Positions 38,190-50,900 of a stretch of DNA of 64,000 nucleotides are shown here, piece after piece. The position numbers were made by a program, and so were the translations under genes. Source of the stretch: Littorina saxatilis (Eukaryota > Mollusca > Gastropoda > Littorinimorpha > Littorinidae); assembly GCF_037325665.1 (NCBI RefSeq), contig NC_090250.1, forward strand, positions 25,106,646 to 25,170,645, written 5' to 3'. The stretch's first letter is position 1. Each line of letters opens with the position of its first letter. The notes beneath the pieces were generated by a model, which saw only the letters and a list, made by a program, of their open reading frames with translations, had not been told where the DNA came from and did no database searches.

Positions 38190-39355
38190 AGAGGGTGACC
38201 CCAAAAACATGCCACCCATAAAAATGCAATTTACGTCTACATCTGTTGACAGATTTACTTTATATTTTGTGTACATTAATTTCAGCTTATGAATGATCAT
38301 TCCACGAAGTACCAAACAAGTTTGAATGTCAAATGGTCTGATCAAGTGTTTGTGCTCTCGGGCCAAAACTGATAAAATCCGAATTTGGGGATCGACTCAA
38401 CAGGTCTGAAATTGAGCGGTAGCCAAACTCACCCGATTTAAGCCCTACAGATTGTTACCTGTTGCACAAAAAACACCAACACATAACTTGACACACACAC
38501 ACACACACACACACACACGCGGGCGCGCGCGCGGCACAGTGACACGGCCACACATACACACACAACGTGACACACACACACACACACACACACACCGATT
38601 CTAACGATCGCCGCACAAACACAGTGTCCAAAGTGTGTGCAAAGTTGTTTTTCCCCCTGAAAATTAAACGGCTGTGTTCTGTGTTCTGGTTTGTTCCTGT
38701 ATCACTCCGTGTGATCACTGTTTCAATGATGGCTGATTTATCAAGTTTACATATCCAAGGTAGAATCTCAGTAATTTCTTCACTGAGTAGCCTTGTGTTT
38801 GTGAACAAACCAGTAATACACGGACCATGTGCAAGTTTTAACATTATCTTAGAAATTCTTTTAATCCTTATTTTGCTTGTTATTTCTATCCATAGCACTC
38901 CTTGAACTCAGTTTTCGGGTGAACATTCAGTTTTCTTCTTCTTCTTTTTCTTCTTCTTCTTCTTCTTCGTTCATGGGCTGAAACTCCCACGTACATTCGT
39001 GTTTTATTCACGACTGAGTGTTTTGTTGTTTTTTACGTGCAGTCAGTCTGACCGTTTTAAACCTTATACACATTCAGTCAATATTCGATTTTTTTCTTTT
39101 GTTGGGGTAGAGAAGACCGAACTGGGCAATATTTCTGTTCAGAATTTGTAATTTACCGCGGCCGTATGTGTCCGTAAATGACCGGGTACTTCAGTTCTGT
39201 AAACCTCAAAACTAGCTCAGTGCCAGCTGTCACTCGTGAGGTTGGAGTTTGTTCCCTTCATCAAAGCTTGCAAAGAGCGATTGAGTTAAGTCCCCTAATC
39301 AATGGCTGGGACAGAGTTTCCTTGGATCTGGTGTACACATCTGTCTTCTGGGCAC
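38190..39355 (+). other. intergenic DNA and possible 5' non-coding exon of CRAL-TRIO gene
   Basis: CA tracts at 38491-38517 and 38571-38594; a (CTT)n stretch at 38935-38968 with a reversed SINE-tail fragment after it. GGGCAC|GTAAGT at 39350-39361 is a strong donor and could end a 5'UTR exon that splices to 40156. Confidence 0.4.
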
Positions 39356-40155
39356 GTAAGTAGACCACATCAAATATTTCTGTTTTTCTCAGAAGAAACG
39401 CATTCGATAAAGACGTTGCTTTCGTTTTGACGTCTCATGGGTATATCACACATTATATGCGGCTTTAATTTCTTTACGAAATCTTTGAAACGATCGGCAT
39501 CTTGCAGACGCTGCCTCTGCATATCTGCGTCTGTTTTGATCAAAACAAGTCGTGAAAACGTGGCTTCGCTTGGTCCAGCGGTAGCATTCGTTTGCTTTGA
39601 CATTAACGTGCTTTTAAGGCTGAAAAAGATTTTTAAAAATTCAACTGAATAGCTGTTTTATGAAATCAACGACCACAGTTTGCTCCCACTGACTGAGTTG
39701 ACCATCACCATCAGTCAACGTGAGCTCAGTGTGGGGAAAAACGTTGATCTGCAGCACGTCAAATTAATGAAGTCACGGGGACTGTCAATGTTTATGACGG
39801 ATCGATAGATCGGACCTGGCAATGAAGGAGGTAACACGGGGGTTGAGGGAGTGCTGTAAAATAATCAAATTCTACACACTGATCAATTGTTAAACACTGA
39901 AAGGCCTGGGGTGTGAGTAAACTATACATTGTGCAATTAAATTTTAATTTTGAAAAGGAGGATTATAATGTATTTTAGGATGAAGTGAACAGTGGCAACA
40001 GTTTTGTTAGTTTATTTTTGTTTTGTTTAAAGTTTGTTTATTCATTGGTCAGTTTTGAACCAGTTTGGAATCTAACTCTGAGCGAACGACGAAGAAGAAG
40101 AAGAAGAAGAAGAAGAATCTAACTAAATACTCTCTGTGGTGTACTGTTTTCACAG

Positions 40156-40434
40156 GCAAGGACTCCTTTCGTCAGACTTTACCAAGTGGCGTTGACAGGG
40201 TCCCAATGACATTGACACTGGCAGTGAAGATGGATTAGACAGTGGATTTTATTGTCGATACATCCCCTCAGGCCAGGACATTGGCTTACAAGTGTCTGAT
40301 GAAGGAAGATTGCACCAGGTTCATTTTTCGGTTATGTGCTGCTTTTCTGAGCCTTCAGCCCGTGGAAAACTCTGGTGACAGCTGCTTTTTGTATAGTTTT
40401 GAGGCTCTCTGACTTTTTATACAAGTTTGTAAAT
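40156..40434 (+). other. 5' UTR part of CRAL-TRIO first coding exon
   Basis: Follows the acceptor TGTTTTCACAG at 40145-40155 and runs without a further intron to the ATG at 40435. No long upstream frame. Inferred, not proven. Confidence 0.45.
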
Positions 40435-43400
40435 ATGGCAGAAGAACAGAAATCTGCTGAAGAATTTGAAAAGGACTTTCTGGAACTAAAGGAAAGATGC
40501 AAGGTGAGCATTAGAAATTTAGATGTTATTAATTAAGTGTTAAAATAGTGTGTTGTTAGTTGTAGGTATAGTTTTTTAAAACCTGGAGAGCACAGAGACA
40601 TTTTGTGGTTTGCGCTGTATATATATAATACTATAATAATAATAATAATAATAATAATAAATGAGCATTTATATAGCGCAACATCATAACTTTACAATTA
40701 TGCTCTTTGCGCTTGACACATTTAAAATTAAAACACAGTTATACAAGCATTTACATCTACATTCATAGTCGGCAACGCTTAATTAAAAGCATACACCATC
40801 AAAGATACATTACAAAAGATTCTTCCACTAACTAAATAATAAAAACATGAATAAAATAGGTAGTGAAAACAAGGAGTTTAAGCTTTCATTATCATTATTA
40901 GAGCTCCTCTTAATGGGTAAGCCTGGCCAAAAATAAAACATGACGTTTTCTCAGAATTGTTTTAACACGAATTTCCAAATTTCACACACTGGTAGGATTT
41001 CATAATATTTAAACAAGTAGAAATGATTCCCATTTCCCATCCTCACATTTCTTGAAAAGGGGGGGGGGGGGGGAATCATTTCCCATCCTCACATTTCTTG
41101 AAAAGGGGGGGGGGGGGGGGCTGGTGAAGTGGTATGGCAAGAGTTTATTAAGCCCTCTCCTGGGCGAATTGTAAAGATCTTTGTCAAGCACAAAGCTACT
41201 GCGGTTTGGTAGTCCAGGATTATTGATTTGCTTTTGTGGCTTTGGGAGTGACAGCCAGTGAGCTTTATACATGGTCGTCAGAGGAATAGGAATGTGCAGT
41301 TATATTCCTGAGGCTAGAAGTAGAACTTGATTTCCAACTTTGTGTTAGTTTCAGATGGAGGAATCCGATTATTGTAAACATATGAATAATTTATTTTGTG
41401 GATGAGTGTTTAGTGTACAAAGCCTGAAACTGCAGTAATTATATTCACAAAGAGCACTGACACGCAAACACACACACCAGCAGGTCCCGTGGTTCTCCCT
41501 TTTGTGAATATATGGTTTTGTGCCTATCTGCCCCTGTATGCACAAGTGCAGATAATAGGCTTATTTAGTACAGACTTTTTTCAACCAACCACATTTGTTT
41601 CGTGCCATATAAGGAAGTGCTAATCCCAAATGTTGCGTACACGTCATTTCCGGTTGGCGGTGAAACGAAGTTCACACCAAAAACACAAACGACTTTCGTT
41701 GATTTGGGCGATTCTACGATTCTACTTTCGTTGACTTTGTAATCATGTTTTGGTTATTTCTGTATGGAAACCTTTAATCTATTGGATATAGGTTACTTGA
41801 TCGTTATTTTTAACTGTTAATATCTTCCTACTTAAAGGTCTGGAGTGGACGCTAAAGTCGATCTTTCACTGCATTTCTGTAGCATACATTTGCCTAGGTT
41901 GCGCTTGGGAAAATGAAAGATGGCGGCCCGGAGCCGGTTGCCGCTTCACGACTTTAGAGTTCTATGTCTTCCCTAATATAAATAGAATACTTATATTTAA
42001 AGGGCAGACCTTAATCTATGAACTGTCTCACTTTGAACAGTTATAAATTGTATGAGTAGAGCTTCGGGTTGCAAATTAATCGCACATAACACACATCGCA
42101 CATCACGCTTCTTCTGCGAACAGAACTTCTCTGCTGGCGTCAGTCTAAACCGCGACACTTTTTAACACGCGCTGTTGAGTTTCGTTGTGCGCACGCATCC
42201 CAGCGGGCAAGAGAAAATGAGGTGGCGAAGAGAAAGTGGTGGGCTTTGTTCTTCTCTCTAAATCTAGCTACTGTCATGAATTTACTTTACACCGCACACT
42301 TGCAAATGAACGATTACATGTACCACTGATCATTACTTCTTTTTTTATCATGATCATTTTGGTGTCTTGCTAAGCTTTCTTTCTTTTGGCAATTTAGATG
42401 AGATAACCAAGACAGTTTTGGAAACGTTCCAAAGTTTAAAGCCGTCCTTGCCATCCACTTTCCTCCACCGTAAAAAAAATAGTTCAGCAGATCTTCCACA
42501 ATGATGGCGATGTGTTTGGTAATTTGAAAGGAGTTTTGCCGACTGTGTACGCCAAACGACATCTCTGTCACCAGATTTAGGTTTAGGAATGGTGTTCACC
42601 CTTCAAATCCTAATTTTTTGTGTCTGCAAGCTCTGCTGACAAGATTTATTGACTTAACTTTATCGTCTTTGTTTCTTGGGATTTGTTCATAGACCAAAGA
42701 ATAAACACTAACTGGTATCTGGTTGGAGGGTAAGGATGTTAATGGATTTTTCTCCGCTTATAATGACGTCTGTTCGCTTATAGTGACGTCTGTTCGATCC
42801 TATAATTGCTTCACCTATATGAACAAGCGGCAACCCACTCTACCTAGCCTGTAGTGACAGCTGTTCCACTGACAAAAGATTACAAAAATTAATATTTATA
42901 TTAGCATAAGGAGATAGACAATGAAACAGCTGACCCTTTGCCTGAAAACCACTAAGAGAGTCTGTACATTGAGAAAACACAGTGGAACCCCCTTATTGGC
43001 CTCATAAAAATCCCAGAAAGTTAGTTACTGTAGTTTTAAAATTGAGGTAAATTTGTAGATGTAAAAACAGAAAATATGGATAAGCAACTTGTCTTAAAAG
43101 CATGTCATCTTAAATTGAGGGATTCACTTTTTTTTTACGTTTTGTATTTGTATTTTTGACCAAAATATGACATTTTACACAGATTGAGGTTGTCAGTGTT
43201 CCTACGAGATTGCACCAACAGTCGAGGAAAACAATGACTGTCGAGATCTGTGTAAAATGTCATTTTTGGTCAAAAATACAAATAACATTAATGTATCAAT
43301 GGATTTTAGTTGGAATTCCTTTTATTTTGTACTTTTGATAGCACACAAACATTGAAACATGCACTCTTTTGTCATCTTGGCTAGCCGCCTAAATATGAGT

Positions 43401-44767
43401 TTTTCTCGAACTCTGACATCTCATGGCTCAATGAAGGGAAATCAAATGTTCAATCATACATAACTGGTTAGGGGTCTTAGCAACTCTCCAGAATGTTGAC
43501 CTAGGTTTGTGAAGAGTTTTGACTTATTTTATCAGTCAGTGTTGGTGTCAGCACATTCTGATTGTTGGTGTTGGTTCTGTCTTTACTTTGTTGGCACTAC
43601 ACATACTTACGGTACTTTATTCTTGGAGAATGGCTTTTTCTTACTTTTGCCATTGAGAGGGTATTGAAAGGGAACAGACATGATCAGTAAACAAACAAAC
43701 AAACTAAACAAAACTAAATTAGAAGGCCATTTCACATTGGCTATTTGTATTATCATCCAGGCAGTACATGTACAACGAATTCAATATTAATGTAGGGACA
43801 AAAAGAACACTAAGGCAAAGCAGTTGCAACTTGTGTTGTAACTGTATGCATTATCATCGAGGCAGGGTCATGCGACACATATTTACCTTTGACATTGATG
43901 TGTGTATACTATATAGCGGAACCCAACTCTTCAGGCACCCCGAGAAAGAAAAATTCCCCCCTTGTAAGACATTGATTTTTCAGATTTTCTTTCCTTTACC
44001 TCTGTAAATTTACCTCCATTTTAAGACTCAATCCTTTTAATGCCACTTACTTTTCACAGACTCTTGGAGGACTTAAATTAGGTTCAACTGTACTTTCAAG
44101 TGCATACATTGAGAGTTCCATACACCATAATTATGTGTTGTAAATTAAGTTTGCTGATGAAGAAGAACAACGAAAACAGTTCATAAGTGAGCCATTTCTG
44201 GAGTCCTTTCTGCGGCCCAGTCACAAAAAGAATTGGCTTCAAATCTGCATGGTACTCATCTCTTTCACAGCTAGTTGCTTCACCAATTGTTTTTTCCTTT
44301 TTCAGATCTTATTCGAGGCTGACCCTTCTCAGGTAGGTTGAAAGCATTATCTCTGTGTTTTATACTCCATGTGTGTGACTGTGACGTAGAAGGGGGAAGC
44401 AGGTTTATGGCAGTTAAGGCTATCGCAGTTAATGAACGTTTAATGATATCACAGGTGTCTATTAAGTCATACAAATGAAGTGAACTTGGGTTTTGAAGAA
44501 TTGTTTGTCCTCTCATTTCGGAGAAGAATGTTTCAAGAGATAAATACAAGTACTTCAGATAAATTGAGGGTATGATATTACTTTGCTGAAATAATTTTGC
44601 AGATTGAGGTAGGTTATATATATAGTTATGAGTTGAATTTGTGGTCTGGGTGGCCGAGTGGTAACGCACTTGCGCTCGGAAGCGAGAGGTTGCGAGTTCG
44701 ACCCTGGGTCAGGGCGTTAGCAATTTTCTCCCCCCTTTCCTAACCTAGGTGGTGGGTTCAAGTGCTA

Positions 44768-44798
<31 letters not shown>

Positions 44799-47700
44799 CT
44801 TCGTGTACACTACATTGGGGTATGCACGTTAAAGATCCCACGATTGACAAAAGGGTCTTTCCTGGCAAAATTGTATAGGCGCAGATAAAAATGTCCACTA
44901 AAATACCCGTGTGACCTGGAATAATAGGCCGTGAAAGGTGGATGCAGCGCCTAAAGGCAGTCGATCTACTGGCCGATGTGAATGCGTGATATATTGTGTA
45001 AAAAATTCCATCTCACACGGCATTAATAGGTAACATGCGCCTTGAGTCGCCTTGTGTGGTGAGATACGTGCGCGATATAAATCCTCAAAAATAAATAAAT
45101 AAAATAAATTCCGCAAAATTGTCAACTCAGAAGAGAAAGCAGCCAGGCTGTATATTTTTTTAATTTTTTTCATGAGGAAGAAATTGCTCTTATCTCATGT
45201 AAAAGCCTGGGCAGATCTGTGGTGGTTTACATGATCATTTTTATGAGAGGGAATTAAGGTATCTTTGAACTAAACCTCCATGTCATGGGGTTTTACTGGC
45301 TGCTGTGTGGTGTTAGTGGCAGTTACCTATGCAGGTGAATCAGATAGCAGCAAATAATTCTGTTGCTGTAGACATTTATTGATCTAATACATTCAGTATG
45401 ATGTTCACACTGTGTTTTTGTTTTGAGTATAGTTGTCCCTGTGTGTGTGTCCCGCAGTGGGGCACTGCGGTTATGAAATTAAAGGCCCCTCCTGTTTTTG
45501 GAACCGCAGGAGCTTTCTAGTTTGCTGTTAGGTAGATTTTTGGTTCCTCTTTCCTGTCATGCTCTCTTTTTCTTCATGAATTCTTTTCTTTTTTCTGCCT
45601 TCTTGCTCATTCACCTGTATTTTTTCCAAAAATCTCTTCTCTTGCCGCTTGTCTCGCGATTCATGTATAGTTTAATCTGTTAGTGTTCTGATGTAAGCCC
45701 AGCAGTAGATAGGTTAAGCCTATTTTAACATACTGGAAACTGGTAATCTTCCAGTAGGTATTAATTTAGTTTTACTAAAGCCTGCTGGGACACAAGTAAT
45801 GGGTTAGTGCATTTGTAAACAGGAATCGCTTGACAAGTGGCCCCCTTCATCCCCCCCTTCCTCGTCCTGATATGGCTCTGCATAGTCGGCTGGACGTTAA
45901 GCAACAAATAAACAAACAAACCTGTGTGTGTGTGTGTGTGTGCGTGTGTGTGACCTTCAAATTCATTTTATTGACCATAATTCAGTGTTTTCTGAACTAA
46001 TGTATGCGTGGGCTGATGTCACCAATTTACCCTGTGCAATTTTTTCTTAACTGTCTTATTTTTACTCATTTTCATTCATAAACACAACAGATGTCAGTCT
46101 CTCTTGTTTTTATGTCGGATGATAGGCACAGGGGAATGTTTATGATACAACGGATGGGAAGTCCCATTGTGGTACAGTTGTTTATATATCATACTAAACT
46201 GCCATCTTTAATGGCTTTGACATTTGACATGAAGCAAAAAGAAGGCGATTCAAAGAAGAGAACCTCGTTAAAGATTAAGTGTTCAAGAAAGAGAAAGAAG
46301 AAACAGGAATATGAATAAAGATGCTTTTGTATTTTACGGTAACATCCATTTTTTGAAGATTTATTACCTTTTGTAAAAAAAAAAAAATTCACAAGGCAGT
46401 GTATGTTTCATTATCACAATAAATTTGCCAGGTGTTTGGTCGAACTCAGTTCAGTGATTGTGTCAAAAAGTGTTGTTTTATTTTTGGCATTAAATCAAGT
46501 TGGTGTGGTATTCTGTAACATAGGCAGGCACACACAGATGCGTCATTACGCTTGGTTTGTGTGTGCACTAAATCAAATTGAGGAACTTTAAGTGTTTGTC
46601 TAACGGTAGCACCCTTCTCATGTAAGAGATCATATTTCCTACCACTGATCTGTCTTTTTTTTTAACCCGGATATTAGCAATCACAATGCTTCTGCTCACA
46701 CATAAATCAGTCTTTTAATCACACATCACTCCATGTTCACATTGTTCAATGCAGAGGGGAGGGGGCGGGGGGTAATTTCTTGAATTATACAGGGGTGGAC
46801 CCATTGTATGAGGGGGGAGGGGTGTTTCCCAAATGAGGCAGGGGTACAAGGACTGGTCAGTCTCCTTTCACTTGAACATATACCCAGAATCAACTACCTG
46901 TCCTGCTTTCTCAGTTTCTGTGCAGAGTGGGACGTTTTTGCGAATTTAATTTCATAAGTGACAGCAAAACTGATTCATGAAAAAGTTCCCACTCTACACA
47001 GGTTGTTGATATTTAAAAGGGTGGCCGAGTGGTAAGTGCACTTGCCTCGGAAGCGAGAGGTTGCGAGTTCGACCCTGGGTCGGGGCGTAAGCAATTTTCT
47101 TCCGCCTTTCCTAGCCCAGGTGGTGGTGGGTTCAAGTGCTAGTCTTTCGGATGAGATGAAAAACCGAGGTCCCTTCGTGTACACTACATTGGGGTGTGCA
47201 CGTTAAAGATCCCACCATTGACAAAAGTGTCTTTCCTGGTAAAATTGTATAGGCATAGATAAAAATTGTCCACCAAATATACCCGTGTGACTTGGAATAA
47301 TAGGCCGTGAAAAGTAAATATTCGCCGTAATGGCTTGAGATTTACTGGCCGATGTGCATGCGTGATATAATTATTGTGTAAAAAATTCCATCTCACACGG
47401 CAGAAATTAATATGTAAAGCGCTTAGAGAACGTCAAGCGCTATATTATAAATCTCCCATATAAATAAATAGATGTTTGGTATGTGTCCGAGTGTAAGGAT
47501 GCTCTTATCCCATGTAAACTCCTAGACAGACCCGTGGTGGTGAATGTGATGGTTTATGCAGGAAGCAACGTACCTTTAAAAGTAATGATAACAAGAACAC
47601 ATATTTGTGCCTGAAAATGAAAATGTTCAAATGGTAAATTGTCTATTACCTGCCTGTGTGTTGATACAGGCTCACACAGATGCATCGCTACGCCGGTTTT

Positions 47701-47952
47701 TGCGTGCCTTCCAGGATGTGGATGTGGCATTCAAGATGTTGCTTAAGTACAATAAATGGCGCCGAGAGTTCGGGGTAGATTCCCTGTCACCTGACGACCC
47801 CGACATTGCTGAGGAGATGGCCACAGGCAAGGTGCACATTCTGCGTAACCGTGACAACAAAGGCAGGTGAGAAGTCTTGTGACCGTTTATTTTGTACAGA
47901 ACTTTTTTTTTGCTGACTGACACACACACGTGCACGCACACACGCACGCACG

Positions 47953-47994
<42 letters not shown>

Positions 47995-50900
47995 CATCCA
48001 TGAATGCGCACACATGCAAGCATGCACACACACACCATAGATCCCCACATACACACACACACACACTTGCACGTATGGGCCATACTTATACATGCACAGT
48101 AAATTAAGTCCTGAATAATCTGTGATGAGCTATACACAAAGGAAGGAGTGTTTATGAATGGTCACACTGATTTGTAAAGAACTAACGGCTCTAAATCAGT
48201 CTTATTGTAATAGGATCATATTTATCCCAACAGTTTTGCTTGGTGGCATACGGTTGATTTTCATTCTATTTGTCAGTGCCTTGAAGCAGACAAGTGTTGA
48301 ATAAGGTTAGGTGAGGTGAGGCATTAGGTGAGGCCTCGTAAGGCCAAATAAGAAGAAATTTAATGTTCCCAATTCCCCAATTGACCCTGTTTTTTCCTCC
48401 TGAACCTAGAACATTTTTAGCCAGGTGAAAACGTCAAATGAAATATCAATTGGTATGTGTGACCAGTTGCCAATTTCATTTCTGGAATTTTGATGTTTTT
48501 GTTAACCAGTAAAATTTAAATATCCAGTAGTCGATTTGATTTGATTTGATTTGATTGTTGTTGCTTTTTGGGTCCAGCGGACCATATAGGCCAAAACAGG
48601 ACCCCACAAGTTTAACATTACACTTATTTCAGTAGTCGATTTCCCTGAATGAATTTAGTGACACAGCTTGATTGACATTTGATTATGCTTGTTTGCTTTC
48701 AGGCCCGTAATCTATGTTGCTGCAAGGAAACACAATGCATACGACAGAGACATTGACAAGCTGCGGAAATTCCTTGTGTACATCCTGGTATGTCACACGC
48801 ATTCCTTCTTTGCCACTACTAAAGCAAACGTGTGCAAGATTGCATGTTACACGCTTTGATGCCGAAATCAATTATTTTGATTATGCATTTATTTCTGAAC
48901 ATTTTTACCTTCATATACATTCAGTCACTAACTTAAACACTTATGTTTTCAGTATTTATTTCAAGTGATCACGAACATAGAAAAATGGGTATCAAAGTGT
49001 TGTTACATTTTGTTGTGCATTCTGAATAGTGTGCCAACAGGCCTTGGTTAGTCAAACACGTTTTATCTGTGTACTTTGTGTTTGACGGAAAAAGAATAAC
49101 ACCAACCCCGTTCTCCTGTATATAACTGAAAGCCACATTTTCTTCTTCATCAATTTCTGTTTTCAAAAGCTTTGTCAACTTTCCACTTACACGACAAGCT
49201 CCCTTTACCAAGCTTCAATTAAGAACCCTGAATACGAAAGGTCAAAACAAAACCATAGGTACTACTTTCACTATCGTCGTCTGCAACGAAAACCGAAAAT
49301 GGCGAAACGCTTTGCTACGTACACAGAGGACGAAATTTCAAAGAAAAGATCGAACCTTACACCTGTGACTAGGAAAAGTTGCACAGACAGTTCCGTGCGG
49401 ATCTCACCACGTATCAACGTACATCCGATGCTCAGGACCTCCAGATAGGTGACGCTTTGGCGATTGAGGCTTCGTCTTCAGCTCAAACACGCACGCAGAC
49501 AGTCAGGCAGGTCTAATCTGCACCAGCGGTGTTGGAAGGGTTTGATTTAGAAACACTCGAATGTTACTTCGACGAGATAAACGAACCAAAAGTCAAAAGT
49601 GTGCCCCAAATTCGGAAAATATTTTTTCAAAACGGCACTGTAAAAACCATCAACATCACTGTGAGAAAATAAACAATACAAACACAACCAGTTCCCCTGT
49701 GGAACATTTCGGGTGGACTTTCCCACGACCTGACTTACAATATTCCTCCGTGTTCGTTTGCGCTTTGCATTCAATCTGTGTTAGTGCGCGTGTGTGTTTG
49801 TGTGTTTAGCTTTCGTTGGTATGTGCTGTTTATAAGTTTATTTTTTTTCATTGAAAGATTCAGAAACGTTGGTTGATACTTTGTTGAATGCATTCAACCA
49901 GAAAAGACACGAAACGCATTGAATCTATCTTCTGCGCGCATGCGTGTGTAGGGTATGTGTAAAAGGGCAATTGTGTTTTTCAGTCTTGTTTTGTGCCTGT
50001 TATTTCGTCCCCAAAAACTCATTTCTGTCTTTCTATGCCTATGCTGTATGACATAATCGCTATTACGAGTTAGTCGTGTGACAGAGAGTTTTATTGCACA
50101 CTCGACTGCTGCTGTCTCACTTCGGCTACGCCGTCGTGAGACATCTACAGTCTCGTGTGCAAGAAAACTCTCTGTCACACGACTAACTCGTAATAGCGGG
50201 TAATGTTATCCTGTTGTTAACCTTCCACTTACATAGCTGCCAACCCTCCCGGATTTTCTGGGAATCTCCCAAATTTTACAACTTCTCCCTGCTCATATTC
50301 AAGATTAAACGGTCCCCCTGGACCCCCTGGCTCCTGGATTTTGACTTCAGAAGGTTGGCAACTATGCTCTTATTATCATAACCATTTGAGGATGAAATTC
50401 ACTTTCAACCCTTCTTACTCCCTCAGCGGCCAGGATGCTGCTTTTGCGTAAAGTTCTCTCAGTGACTGTTCTTGTCTACATTTGGATCATTTACTTACCC
50501 TTCGCTGTTTAGCCTTTCAGTGACAAGATAAATGAGAAAAACATTTACTGGTAGCAAAACATCAGTTAAAAGTGAACAACTTGACTTTGATGTTGGATCA
50601 GTGCAGTGTAGACATTTTGGCTGGTCCCAAAGGGTGTACTTTTCATGGCGGGTACAAACTCTATTTGATTTTGGGGCAGGAGTGTCTGCCTGCAAGAAAT
50701 GTAATGAGAGTGTGATTGACATCCCGAGAGGACACCTCCCAATAAAAGTCACCTTTCGTCTCATATCTTGACCAAAATAAAAGTGTCGCAAAAGGTGAGT
50801 CACCTGCAATGTGAGGACACTTTCGGGTTTTAATGGCAGGTACCACTTTGTTATCGAGAGCCGGAGTGGCACAGTGGTTTGAGCGCTTGCCTCTCATGCT

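Larger units (their letters stand above)
40504..44305 (+). other. CRAL-TRIO intron 1
   Basis: Holds the reverse (ATT)n repeat (40634-40880), a duplicated G-run block (41018-41122), a hairpin (43144-43284), and MITE-like sequence near 43915-44095 (CGGAACCCAACTC to TTCAACTGTA). 41600-42300 is GC-richer with an AAGATGGCGGC motif but no supportable exon. Confidence 0.55.
44333..47669 (+). other. CRAL-TRIO intron 2, SINE-rich
   Basis: Contains three retroposon copies (44648-45093, 45451-45920, 47020-47468) and duplicated flanking pieces around the D-family SINEs (CAGCCAGGCTGT and CTTATC[C/T]CATGTAAA motifs near 45140-45200 and 47505-47540, also near 58000 and 61760), which look like another dispersed element. 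A G-rich stretch lies at 46755-46845. Confidence 0.6.

Noticed and set aside
42314-42599. minus-strand open frames in CRAL-TRIO intron 1
   Set aside because: Two overlapping frames without recognisable domains, start context or splice partners.
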